This document shows positions 40,127 through 47,137 of a stretch of 59,406 nt of DNA, piece after piece. The notes beneath the pieces are model-generated. The model was not told the origin of the DNA. It ran no database searches and saw nothing but the letters and a program-made list of their open reading frames with translations. The position numbers and the translations under genes were made by a program. Positions within the stretch are counted from its first letter, which is position 1, and the number at the start of each line of letters is the position of its first letter. Source of the DNA: Streptomyces huiliensis (lineage in GTDB: Bacteria > Actinomycetota > Actinomycetes > Streptomycetales > Streptomycetaceae); the NCBI RefSeq assembly GCF_020037025.1, contig NZ_JAIQLH010000087.1:1-59406 (forward strand), given 5' to 3'.

Positions 40127-41557
40127 TCAGCTGGGGGCGGGTGCCGGCGCGGCGGCGGCCAGCCACCGCCGCGCCCGTTCGACGGTCCGGTCCGTGAGCT
40201 CGGCGGACGCGCCGAGATAGCGGGCGGGGTCGAGCCGCTCCTCCAGGGCGGCGGCGTCGAGGTACCGGCCGACGACGCCGTCCTTGGCGAGGGCGGCGCG
40301 CAGGGAGCCGCCGTCCTCCTGGGCCCGCTGGCTCGCCTCGTAGACGAGGGTGTGGGCGCTCTGCTTGCCGATCGCCCGGCCGAGGGTGAGCATCAGGGCC
40401 TCGGAGCAGAGCTGTTCGGCCATCCGCCGGGCGTTCTCGGCCATCCGTTCGCGGTCCACCCGCAGCCCGGCGAGGACGGCGTTGAGCGTGGCGAGGGCGG
40501 CGAGGGTGTGGTGGGAGACGTCGGCGAGGGCGACCCACTCCACGCGCAGCCCGCGGGCGTCGCGCTCGTGCTCCTGGACCATGCCCTCGATGCCGAGCGC
40601 CGCGTTGGCGCGGGCCAGCCGGGCGAGGACGACGACCTGGGCGGAGCGCTCGGGGTTGCGCTTGTGCGGCATCGTGCTGCTGCCGACCCGCCCGTGCTCC
40701 CAGCCCTCGGCGAGCTCCCCGATCTCCGGCCGGGACAGCTCGTGCACCTCGTTGGCGACGCGGGCCAGGCCCGCCGCGAGCAGGGCCAGGACGGCGCCGA
40801 ACTCGGCCGGCCGGTCGCGCGCGGTGTGCCAGCCGACGGCGGGCACGCCGAGGCCGAGCCGCCGCGCGAACACCTCCAGCAGCGCCACGCCCCCGGGCCC
40901 GAAGCCCGCCATGGTGCCGGCCCCGCCGAACAGCTGCGCCACCAGCGCCTCCTCGCGCAGCCGGGCCAGCCGCCGGGCGTGCCGCAGCAGTTCGTCGAGC
41001 CAGCCCGCCGCCTTCAGCCCGAAGGTGATGGGGACGGCGGGCTGCCCGTAGCTGCGTCCGGTCATCAGGCTGTCGCGGTGCTCCTCCGCGAGGCCGGCGA
41101 GTCGTGCCACCATGACGGCCAGTTCGCGGTCGGCCTCGTCCAGGACGTCGCGCATCTCCAGGGCCTGGGCGGTGTCCTGGATGTCCTGGGTGGTGGCCCC
41201 CAGGTGCACCATCTCGCCCAGGCCCCCGGTACACGCGGCCTCGACGCCGCGCAGCAGCGGCACGAGCGAGTGCCCGGTGCGGCGGAACTCGGGCGCCAGC
41301 GCGTCGAGGTCGACCCGCCCCGGCGCGCAGGCCCGGGCGATCTCCTCGGCCGCCGCGGCGGGCAGCATCCCGGTCTCGGCCTGGCTGGCGGCCAGCACCG
41401 CCTCGACGTACAGCCACCGCTGGAGCCGGCAGCGGTCGCAGAAGATGCGCCGGCTGGCCGGGGTGCCGTAGGCGTTGCCGTGGAACAGGGAGTCGACGAC
41501 GTGTCCGCGTGCGTGGGCGCAGTGCGCCGCCGCGAGCGGGGCTGACGGAATGTCCAT
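40127..41557 (-). CDS. Fumarase/aspartase-superfamily lyase (PurB/CMLE-like)
   Basis: 476 aa. The superfamily signature GSSTMPHKRNP is near residue 292; HLGATTQDIQDTAQ near 110 and TGRSYGQPAVPITFGLKAAGW near 150 are the other two conserved regions, closest to adenylosuccinate lyase and carboxymuconate cycloisomerase. The superfamily eliminates or adds across a fumarate-like C-N or C-O bond. ATG 41557 has GAGG upstream. A second PurB-like enzyme beside a GCS2-type ligase, SerC-like aminotransferase and methyltransferases is unlikely to be housekeeping. It may release fumarate from an aspartate adduct, donating nitrogen. Confidence 0.87.
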   Translation of the reverse strand: MDIPSAPLAAAHCAHARGHVVDSLFHGNAYGTPASRRIFCDRCRLQRWLYVEAVLAASQAETGMLPAAAAEEIARACAPGRVDLDALAPEFRRTGHSLVPLLRGVEAACTGGLGEMVHLGATTQDIQDTAQALEMRDVLDEADRELAVMVARLAGLAEEHRDSLMTGRSYGQPAVPITFGLKAAGWLDELLRHARRLARLREEALVAQLFGGAGTMAGFGPGGVALLEVFARRLGLGVPAVGWHTARDRPAEFGAVLALLAAGLARVANEVHELSRPEIGELAEGWEHGRVGSSTMPHKRNPERSAQVVVLARLARANAALGIEGMVQEHERDARGLRVEWVALADVSHHTLAALATLNAVLAGLRVDRERMAENARRMAEQLCSEALMLTLGRAIGKQSAHTLVYEASQRAQEDGGSLRAALAKDGVVGRYLDAAALEERLDPARYLGASAELTDRTVERARRWLAAAAPAPAPS

Positions 41558-41656
41558 GGAACCTCGCCGTGGTCCGTGGGGGGAACCGCAGGATGCCGCG
41601 GAGGCGCGCGGCCGGTTCCATGCCAGCACCCCGGCGCCGGGGTGACAAGGGCGTGG

Positions 41657-41709
41657 GGCGCCCGGGCGCGGTTCCCGCTCCCCCGTGGCGGGAACCGCAC
41701 CCGGGCGCC
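41657..41709. terminator. Long hairpin terminator
   Basis: Two 22-base arms with a single mismatch (left 41657-41678, right 41688-41709; core GCGGTTCCCGC/GCGGGAACCGC) around a nine-base loop. Downstream of the secreted-protein gene on the minus strand and upstream of the lyase gene, so it probably separates their transcripts. Confidence 0.8.
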
Positions 41710-41777
41710 GGTTCAGGATCGGCGCCGGTTCAGGATCGGTGCCGGTTCAGGATCGGTGCCGGTTCGGGATCAGCGCC
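41710..41777. repeat. Tandem repeat, 4 x 17 bp, containing a stop codon
   Basis: GGTTCAGGATCGGCGCC, two copies of GGTTCAGGATCGGTGCC, and GGTTCGGGATCAGCGCC. The last unit carries the TGA of the secreted-protein gene on the minus strand. The array abuts the hairpin at 41709. Confidence 0.92.
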
Positions 41778-42342
41778 GGGGCAGCCAGTGGTGGACCTTG
41801 TAGTCGCCCTTCTCGACGGTCTCGAAGGGCGCGCTGCCCAGGCACTTGGGCACGCTCTTGGTGGGCAGGCCGTCCAGGGCCCAGCTGTAGCCCAGCCGGT
41901 CCTTCCGTCCTTCGTCGAGCACGGTGAAGCCGAACCGCTTGCCCTTGAGGTTCCGGACCTTCGGCAGCCCGGGCGCGTCGACGACGTGCGCCTCGGTGAC
42001 GACGCCCGTGGCGACGGCGGCCTTGCCGCCGGTGATCAGGCAGTCGATCCGGCCGCTGAAGGAGGCGCTCCACTTGGGGCCGAAGCGGTGGCTGACCCGG
42101 AAGGTGCCGTGTGCCTTCTCGGCGAACCCATGGGCGTCGAAGGCGAAGCGGACGTCGTCGCCGGGCTTCCGCGCGAGCTTGCCGCTGCCGGTGAGCGACG
42201 GCTCGTCGGCGGCCCTGACGGCGGCCGGTCTCCCGGAGCCGTCCGCGGCGGCCGGGCTCGCGGCGCCGGTGGTCAGGCCGATCGCCGCGCAGCCGGCGAG
42301 GGCGGCGGCGACGGTGGTGAGGGAACGGCGGGCGCGGGGCAT
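41770..42342 (-). CDS. Secreted hypothetical protein, 190 aa
   Basis: AGGAGG precedes ATG 42342. A signal peptide (RRSLTTVAAALAGCAAIGLTTGAASPAAA) is followed by a beta-rich domain: TGSGKLARKPGDDVRFAFDAHG, GTFRVSHRFGPKWSASFSGRIDCLI, TGVVTEAHVVDAPGLP and a closing RLGYSWALDGL...KCLGSAPF. This pattern is known to me as a Streptomyces secreted family without defined function (repetin-like). The region upstream of the ribosome binding site carries a 2 x 16 bp repeat. Two Cys in the mature part may form a disulfide. Confidence 0.72.
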   Translation of the reverse strand: MPRARRSLTTVAAALAGCAAIGLTTGAASPAAADGSGRPAAVRAADEPSLTGSGKLARKPGDDVRFAFDAHGFAEKAHGTFRVSHRFGPKWSASFSGRIDCLITGGKAAVATGVVTEAHVVDAPGLPKVRNLKGKRFGFTVLDEGRKDRLGYSWALDGLPTKSVPKCLGSAPFETVEKGDYKVHHWLPRR

Positions 42343-42550
42343 GGGGTCCTCCTGAAGGGCGGTCGTCCTGACGGGCGGTCGCCCTGACGGGCTTCCGGGT
42401 GATCCGCCGGGGTTTCCCCCGGCCTGCCACCACTCTCCCGCCGGCCCACCGGCGGCGCCTCGTACCCAGGGCCGACACTCCTCCGCCGCGCGGCGGAACG
42501 GCGCTCCCCCGCCCGGCGGGCGCCGGTCCGTGCTCAGGCAGGATCGGGGC
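42343..42550. promoter_or_regulatory. Divergent intergenic region with repeat and leaderless promoter
   Basis: A 16-bp unit (GGGCGGTCGTCCTGAC / GGGCGGTCGCCCTGAC) is repeated at 42357-42388. CAGGAT at 42539-42544 is followed by six bases and the ATG at 42551, the spacing of a leaderless Streptomyces promoter for the next gene. No other element is clear. Confidence 0.5.
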
Positions 42551-42940
42551 ATGCTCGCCGCCGTCCACCTCCTCCCCGGCACCCCGCCCCGGGCGCGTGT
42601 CCGTACGGCGTGGGGACGGGCCGTCGTGCGCTGGTGCGGCCCGCCGGACGCGGCCGACGGCCCGTACCACGTGGAGTGGACGGTCGACGACGACGTCGTG
42701 TGGGGCCGGAACACCCACCCGGCCGCCGTCCCCGCTCCGGGACTGTGGACGGAGGGCGGCCGGGTGGTGCTGCGCGGGCGCCTCCACGCCGACCGGGACG
42801 GCGGTGCGGCGTGGCTCGCGTGGGGCCCGTCCGTCGTCCTCCTGGACGTCACCGGGCCGCTGCCGGAGACCGCCGACGGGGCGTGGGCGGAGCTGCGGTG
42901 CCCGGCCGTGCGGGTGTCCCTGTATCCGTACGCGCTCTGA
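42551..42940 (+). CDS. Hypothetical protein, 129 aa
   Basis: A small soluble beta-rich protein: VRWCGPPDAADGPYHVEWTVDDDVVWG, GGRVVLRGRLHADRDGG, GPSVVLLDVTGPLPE. No signal peptide or known family. A candidate -10 box six bases before the ATG and the absence of a Shine-Dalgarno sequence point to leaderless translation. It stands alone, convergent with the thrS gene (gap three bases). Function unknown. Confidence 0.62.
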   Translation: MLAAVHLLPGTPPRARVRTAWGRAVVRWCGPPDAADGPYHVEWTVDDDVVWGRNTHPAAVPAPGLWTEGGRVVLRGRLHADRDGGAAWLAWGPSVVLLDVTGPLPETADGAWAELRCPAVRVSLYPYAL

Positions 42941-42943
42941 CGG

Positions 42944-44173
42944 TCACGCGTCCGCGGGTTCGTCCCACAGGCCGGTGCCGTACGCCTCGGCCAGGGCGCG
43001 GACGCGGCCCAGGAACGCGTCGGCGGGCAGCGGCGCGAGCCTGCGCCCGTCGCGCAGCCGGACGGCGAGCTGCCCGGCGGCGGCCTCCCGGGGGCCGAGG
43101 ACGGCCTGGTACGGGACGAGCCGGGCCTCGCGCACCCGGGCGCCGAGGGTGCCGCGGTCCGGGGCGGCGATCTCGGCGCGGAGCCCGAGCGCGAGACAGC
43201 GCCGGAGGAGCGCCTCGGCGGCGGGCAGTTCCCCCTCGGAGACGGGGAGCAGGACCACCTGGACCGGTGCCAGCCACACGGGGAAGGCACCGCCGTGCAC
43301 CTCGATGAGGTGGGCGACCGCCCGCTCCACGCTGCCGACGACGGCCCGGTGGACCATGACCGGCCGGTGCCGGGCGCCGTCCACGCCGATGTACTCCAGG
43401 CCGAACCGCTCCGGCTGGTGGAAGTCGATCTGCACGGTCGACAGGGTCGCCTCGCGGCCGGCCGCGTCGGCGATCTGTACGTCGATCTTGGGCCCGTAGA
43501 ACGCGGCCTCCCCCTCGGCCGCCTCGTAGGGCAGCCCCGACCGGTCCAGGACGTCGGTGAGCAGGGCGACGGACCGTTCCCAGAGCTCGGGCGCGGCCAC
43601 GTACTTGCCGCCCGGCCCGGGCAGGGACAGCCGGTAGCGGACGGGCTCGATGCCCAGCGCCGCGTAGGCGCGGCGGATGAGCTCCAGGGCCCCGGCCGCC
43701 TCGTCGGCGACCTGGTCGAGGGTGCAGAAGATGTGCCCGTCGTTGAGCTGGATGGCGCGGACGCGGGTCAGCCCGCCGAGGACCCCGGAGAGCTCGGAGC
43801 GGTACATCCCGCCCAACTCCGCCATGCGCAGTGGCAGTTCGCGGTAGCTGTGGGAGCGGGAGCGGTAGATGAGCGCGTGGTGCGGGCACATGCTGGGCCG
43901 CAGGACGACCTGTTCGCCGCCGAGGTCCATGGGCGGGAACATGTCGTCGTCGTAGTGCGCCCAGTAGCCGGAGATCTCGTAGAGCTCCCGTTTCCCGAGC
44001 ACGGGTGAGTACACGTGCCGGTAGCCCGCCCGGCGTTCGGCCTCCCGGATGTACTCCTCCAGCGCGTGCCGCACGGCGGCGCCGTCCGGCAGCCAGTACG
44101 GGAGCCCCGCCCCCATCAGCGGATCGGTGTCGAACAGGTCGAGCTCACGGCCGAGTCGGCGGTGGTCGTGCAC
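42944..44173 (-). CDS. thrS: Short threonyl-tRNA synthetase lacking TGS and editing domains
   Basis: 409 aa against about 650 for the usual bacterial enzyme. It starts directly at the catalytic domain (GRELDLFDTDPLMGAGLPYWLPDGA) and has all zinc ligands: the Cys in RPSMCPHHALIYRS, the His in LNDGHIFC and the His in VMVHRAVVGSVERAV. Class II motifs and the C-terminal anticodon-binding domain (VWLAPVQVVLLPVSEGE...) are also present. It should charge tRNA-Thr but cannot clear Ser-tRNA-Thr in cis. A full-length thrS presumably exists elsewhere. GAGGAG is six bases before GTG 44173. Its leader carries a threonine attenuator, so it is made when threonyl-tRNA is scarce. It may be a stress or inhibitor-resistant copy. 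Confidence 0.92.
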   Translation of the reverse strand: MHDHRRLGRELDLFDTDPLMGAGLPYWLPDGAAVRHALEEYIREAERRAGYRHVYSPVLGKRELYEISGYWAHYDDDMFPPMDLGGEQVVLRPSMCPHHALIYRSRSHSYRELPLRMAELGGMYRSELSGVLGGLTRVRAIQLNDGHIFCTLDQVADEAAGALELIRRAYAALGIEPVRYRLSLPGPGGKYVAAPELWERSVALLTDVLDRSGLPYEAAEGEAAFYGPKIDVQIADAAGREATLSTVQIDFHQPERFGLEYIGVDGARHRPVMVHRAVVGSVERAVAHLIEVHGGAFPVWLAPVQVVLLPVSEGELPAAEALLRRCLALGLRAEIAAPDRGTLGARVREARLVPYQAVLGPREAAAGQLAVRLRDGRRLAPLPADAFLGRVRALAEAYGTGLWDEPADA

Positions 44174-44214
44174 GGCGGTCTCCTCAAGAGTGGCGAGGCG
44201 AGTGACCGCAAGAC

Positions 44215-44244
44215 GAAGCCCCGGGGCACTCGCCCCGGGGCTTC
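44215..44244 (-). terminator. Attenuator terminator hairpin of thrS
   Basis: Perfect 12-bp stem GAAGCCCCGGGG / CCCCGGGGCTTC with a six-base loop, between the leader peptide and the thrS start (42 bases upstream of GTG). In the transcript it is followed by GUCUUG. Its 5' arm can alternatively pair with the leader segment at 44267-44274. Confidence 0.85.
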
Positions 44245-44283
44245 GACAAAGTCAGCTGTCAGCGCGCCGGGACGGGTCCGGCG
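44231..44283 (-). promoter_or_regulatory. Mutually exclusive hairpins of the threonine attenuator
   Basis: Hairpin 1: arms 44278-44283 (CGCCGG in the transcript) and 44265-44270 (CCGGCG), immediately after the three Thr codons. Alternative antiterminator: transcript CGUCCCGG (44274-44267) can pair over eight positions, one G-U, with CCGGGGCG (44238-44231), which is the 5' arm of the terminator. A ribosome stalled at the Thr codons would cover the first arm of hairpin 1 and free the second for the antiterminator. Confidence 0.65.
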
Positions 44284-44314
44284 TCGTCGTGGAGTGGTGC
44301 TGGGCGCGCTGCAT
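44252..44314 (-). CDS. Threonine leader peptide (20 aa) of the thrS attenuator
   Basis: Minus-strand reading from ATG 44314: MQRAQHHSTTTPDPSRRADS, then TGA. Three consecutive ACG Thr codons (44290-44282) follow a Ser codon. The upstream sequence has CTGACA and TAGCTT, 18 bases apart, and TAGCTT ends seven bases before the ATG. The mRNA is therefore predicted to start at the ATG with no ribosome binding site, as is usual for leader peptides in actinobacteria. Downstream are the alternative hairpins and the terminator. Together these make it a ribosome-mediated sensor of threonyl-tRNA for the synthetase gene. Confidence 0.82.
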   Translation of the reverse strand: MQRAQHHSTTTPDPSRRADS

Positions 44315-44321
44315 GCGGGTC

Positions 44322-44352
44322 AAGCTAACAGAGAGGCGAGCCGCATGTCAGC
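44322..44352 (-). promoter_or_regulatory. Promoter of the thrS leader (leaderless)
   Basis: On the minus strand: -35 CTGACA, 18-base spacer, -10 TAGCTT, seven bases, then the ATG of the leader peptide at 44314. Confidence 0.65.
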
Positions 44353-44425
44353 CCGTTGGGGGTGCCCCCCTCTGGGGGAGGGACCGGGGCAAACCCCGTC
44401 CGCACGGCCCGCGAAGCGCGCCGCA

Positions 44426-44431
44426 TACCAT
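44426..44431 (+). promoter_or_regulatory. Candidate -10 box of the hydrolase-ABC fusion gene (leaderless)
   Basis: TACCAT is followed by six bases and ATG 44438; there is no Shine-Dalgarno sequence. No convincing -35 element is seen. Confidence 0.45.
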
Positions 44432-44437
44432 CGCGGC

Positions 44438-47137
44438 ATGAAGCTGCGTTTGCCCCGCCACCGGCGAGGCCGCCTGACCGCCGCCCTGGCCGCGCTCGGC
44501 GTCCTCGCCGGCGCCGGCACCTGGACAGCGGCGGAGGCCACCGACGGCGACCCCCCGGTCCACCGCGAGGACCGGTTCCTGACGATGCCGGAGTCCGGAA
44601 GCGGCGCCAAGGGCCCGACGGTCCGCATCGACACCTCGTTCTTCACCACCGACGGCGACGCCCGCAGACCCGCCGTCCTCCTCGCCCACGGCTTCGGCGG
44701 CGACAAGGACGACCTCCGCGACCGCGCCGAGGAGTTGGCGAGGCACGGCTACGCCGTCCTCACCTGGTCGGCCCGCGGCTTCGGCGACTCCACCGGCCGG
44801 ATCGGCCTCAACGACCCGGACCGCGAGGTGGCCGACGTCAGCCGGCTGATCGACTGGCTGGCGAAGCGCCCCGAGGTGCGGCTCGACCGCGCGGGCGACC
44901 CCAGGGTCGGCATCGCGGGCGCCTCGTACGGCGGCGCCGCCGCCCTCCTCGCGGCCGGGCACGACAAGCGCGTCGACGCCATCGCCCCGCAGATCACGTA
45001 CTGGGACCTGAACTCCGCCCTCTTCCCGAACGACGTGTTCAAGAAACTCTGGTCGGGCGTCTTCTTCACCACCGGCTCGACCGCGACCGGTACGGACACG
45101 AAGAGCTCCGGCGGCGGCTGCGGCCGCTTCGACCCGGAGCTGTGCGCGATGTACGAGCGGGTGGCCGTCGCCGGGCGGCCCGACGACAAGGCCCGCGCGC
45201 TGCTGGAGCGCCGCAGCCCCGCCGCCGTCGCCCGTGACATCAAGGTGCCGACCCTGCTCGTCCAGGGCCAGAGCGACTCCCTGTTCCCGCTCACCGAGTC
45301 GGACCGGGCCGCCGAGGCCCTGGCCCGCAACGGCGCGCCGGTCGCCGTCGACTGGATCGCGGGCGGCCACGACACCGGCGGCTCCGACGAGGACGGCCGC
45401 GTCGCCCGCCGGACCCGCGCCTGGTTCGACCGCTTCCTCAAGGAGGGCGAGAGCGCCGAGAACACGGACACCGGCCCCGCGTTCCGGATCAGCCGGACCG
45501 GCGGCCTGGACACCACCGACGGCACCACGCGGCTGCGCGGCGCGAGCGGCGACCGCTACCCCGGCCTGCGCGGCGACCCCCGGCCCGTGCCGCTGACCGG
45601 CCGCGAGCAGCGCTTCGGCAATCCGGCGGGCGGCTCCCCGCCCGCGGTCTCCGCCGTCCCCGGCCTGGGCGGGCTCTCCCGCCTCTCCGGCCTGGGCGTC
45701 GGGGTCTCCCTGGACTTCCCGGGCCAGTACGCCCGCTTCGACTCCCCGAAGCTCACCGAGAGCGTCCGTGCCACCGGCACGCCGACCGCGCGGGTGCGGG
45801 TGTCCTCGGACAGCGGCGAGGCGGTGCTGTTCGCGAAGGTGTACGACGTGGGTCCGGACGGCCGGCAGCAGCTGCCCGGCCAGCTGGTCACCCCGCTGCG
45901 CGTGACGGACGCCAAGGGCGGCCGCACGGTGGACGTGCGGCTCCCCGCCGTCGACCACGTCTTCGAGGCCGGCCACCGCATGCGGCTGGTCCTCTCCGCC
46001 ACGGACCTCGGCTACGCCTCGCCGGCGGCCCCGGCCGCGTACACGGTCTCCCTCGCCGACCGTGAGCTGAGCGTGCCCACCGCGCCCGGCGTCCGCACCG
46101 GTTCGGCGGCGCTGCCCTGGTGGACGTGGGGCCTGCCGGCCGGCGGGCTGGCGGTCGCGGTGGCGCTGCTGGTCACCGGCCGGCGACGCGGTCCCGTCCG
46201 CGCGCCGGACCCCGCCCTCGCGGACGTCCCGCTGGTCATCAGCGGGCTGAGCAAGCGGTACGCCAAGTCGGCCGACCGGTACGCGGTCCGCGACCTGTCA
46301 TTCCGGGTGGAGCGCGGCCAGGTGCTCGGCCTGCTCGGGCCGAACGGCGCGGGCAAGACGACGACGCTGCGGATGCTGATGGGGCTGATCCGGCCGGACG
46401 GTGGCGAGGTGCGCGTCTTCGGGCACGCGATCCGGCCGGGCGCGCCGGTGCTGTCGCGGGTCGGGGCGTTCGTGGAGGGCGCGGGCTTCCTGCCGCACCT
46501 GTCGGGCCGGGCCAACCTGGACCTGTACTGGCGGGCCACCGGCCGCCCGGCGGAGGACGCGCACGTCGACGAGGCGCTGGAGATCGCCGGGCTGGGTTCG
46601 GCGCTGGACCGGGCCGTCCGCACGTACTCGCAGGGCATGCGGCAGCGGCTGGCCATCGCCCAGGCCATGCTGGGCCTGCCCGACCTGCTGATCCTCGACG
46701 AGCCGACGAACGGTCTGGACCCGCCGCAGATCCGCGAGATGCGCGAGGTGATGATCCGGTACGCGGCGGCCGGGCGCACGGTGATCGTGTCCAGCCATCT
46801 GCTGGCCGAGGTCGAGCAGAGCTGCACCCACCTCGTGGTGATGGATCGCGGCCGGCTGGTGACGGCCGGTCCGGTGGCGGAGATCACCGGCTCGGGTGAG
46901 ACGTTGCTGGTCGGGGTGGCGGGCGAGGTGTCCGATGCCGTCGCCGAGAAGGTCGGCGCGCTGCCGGGCGTGGCGTCGGCCGTCCGCGCGGAGAGCGGGC
47001 TGCTGGTCCGGCTCGACGGCGGGACCACCCCGGAACTGCTGGTGGAACTGGTCCGGCTGGAGATTCCGGTGACGGGTGTGGGCCCGCACCGGCGGCTGGA
47101 GGACGCGTTCCTGACCCTGATCGGAGGCCAGGCATGA
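44438..47137 (+). CDS. Fusion of exported alpha/beta hydrolase and cytoplasmic ABC ATPase
   Basis: 899 aa in one frame. Residues 10-33 form a signal-anchor (RLTAALAALGVLAGAGTWTAA). About 60-345 are an alpha/beta hydrolase of the S15/CocE type: LLAHGFGGDKDD, the nucleophile Ser in GIAGASYGGAAALLAAG, an Asp in QGQSDSLFPL and a His in IAGGHDTGG. About 420-550 look like an X-Pro dipeptidyl-peptidase C-terminal jelly roll. A transmembrane helix follows (WWTWGLPAGGLAVAVALLV, about 563-582). The remainder is an ABC ATPase: Walker A GLLGPNGAGKTTTLRML, signature YSQGMRQRLA, Walker B LLILDEPTNGLDP. It overlaps the permease gene (ATGA). Outward-facing hydrolase with cytoplasmic ATPase suggests export coupled to processing, or substrate gating. 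Confidence 0.88.
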   Translation: MKLRLPRHRRGRLTAALAALGVLAGAGTWTAAEATDGDPPVHREDRFLTMPESGSGAKGPTVRIDTSFFTTDGDARRPAVLLAHGFGGDKDDLRDRAEELARHGYAVLTWSARGFGDSTGRIGLNDPDREVADVSRLIDWLAKRPEVRLDRAGDPRVGIAGASYGGAAALLAAGHDKRVDAIAPQITYWDLNSALFPNDVFKKLWSGVFFTTGSTATGTDTKSSGGGCGRFDPELCAMYERVAVAGRPDDKARALLERRSPAAVARDIKVPTLLVQGQSDSLFPLTESDRAAEALARNGAPVAVDWIAGGHDTGGSDEDGRVARRTRAWFDRFLKEGESAENTDTGPAFRISRTGGLDTTDGTTRLRGASGDRYPGLRGDPRPVPLTGREQRFGNPAGGSPPAVSAVPGLGGLSRLSGLGVGVSLDFPGQYARFDSPKLTESVRATGTPTARVRVSSDSGEAVLFAKVYDVGPDGRQQLPGQLVTPLRVTDAKGGRTVDVRLPAVDHVFEAGHRMRLVLSATDLGYASPAAPAAYTVSLADRELSVPTAPGVRTGSAALPWWTWGLPAGGLAVAVALLVTGRRRGPVRAPDPALADVPLVISGLSKRYAKSADRYAVRDLSFRVERGQVLGLLGPNGAGKTTTLRMLMGLIRPDGGEVRVFGHAIRPGAPVLSRVGAFVEGAGFLPHLSGRANLDLYWRATGRPAEDAHVDEALEIAGLGSALDRAVRTYSQGMRQRLAIAQAMLGLPDLLILDEPTNGLDPPQIREMREVMIRYAAAGRTVIVSSHLLAEVEQSCTHLVVMDRGRLVTAGPVAEITGSGETLLVGVAGEVSDAVAEKVGALPGVASAVRAESGLLVRLDGGTTPELLVELVRLEIPVTGVGPHRRLEDAFLTLIGGQA

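Noticed and set aside
34790..41557. Ergothioneine biosynthesis (EgtA-E)
   Set aside because: The GCS2-type ligase, PLP enzyme and methyltransferase suggested it, but EgtB and EgtC are absent, the methyltransferases are not EgtD-like and the PLP enzyme is SerC-like rather than an EgtE-type C-S lyase.
34790..41557. Nitrogen-nitrogen bond (hydrazine/diazo) pathway
   Set aside because: A PurB-like lyase and a ligase of the glutamine-synthetase superfamily occur in such pathways, but the N-hydroxylase and hydrazine synthetase genes expected are not in the window.
44215..44314. T-box riboswitch for thrS
   Set aside because: No T-box consensus or specifier stem is visible; the leader is short and contains an open reading frame with a Thr run, which fits ribosome-mediated attenuation better.
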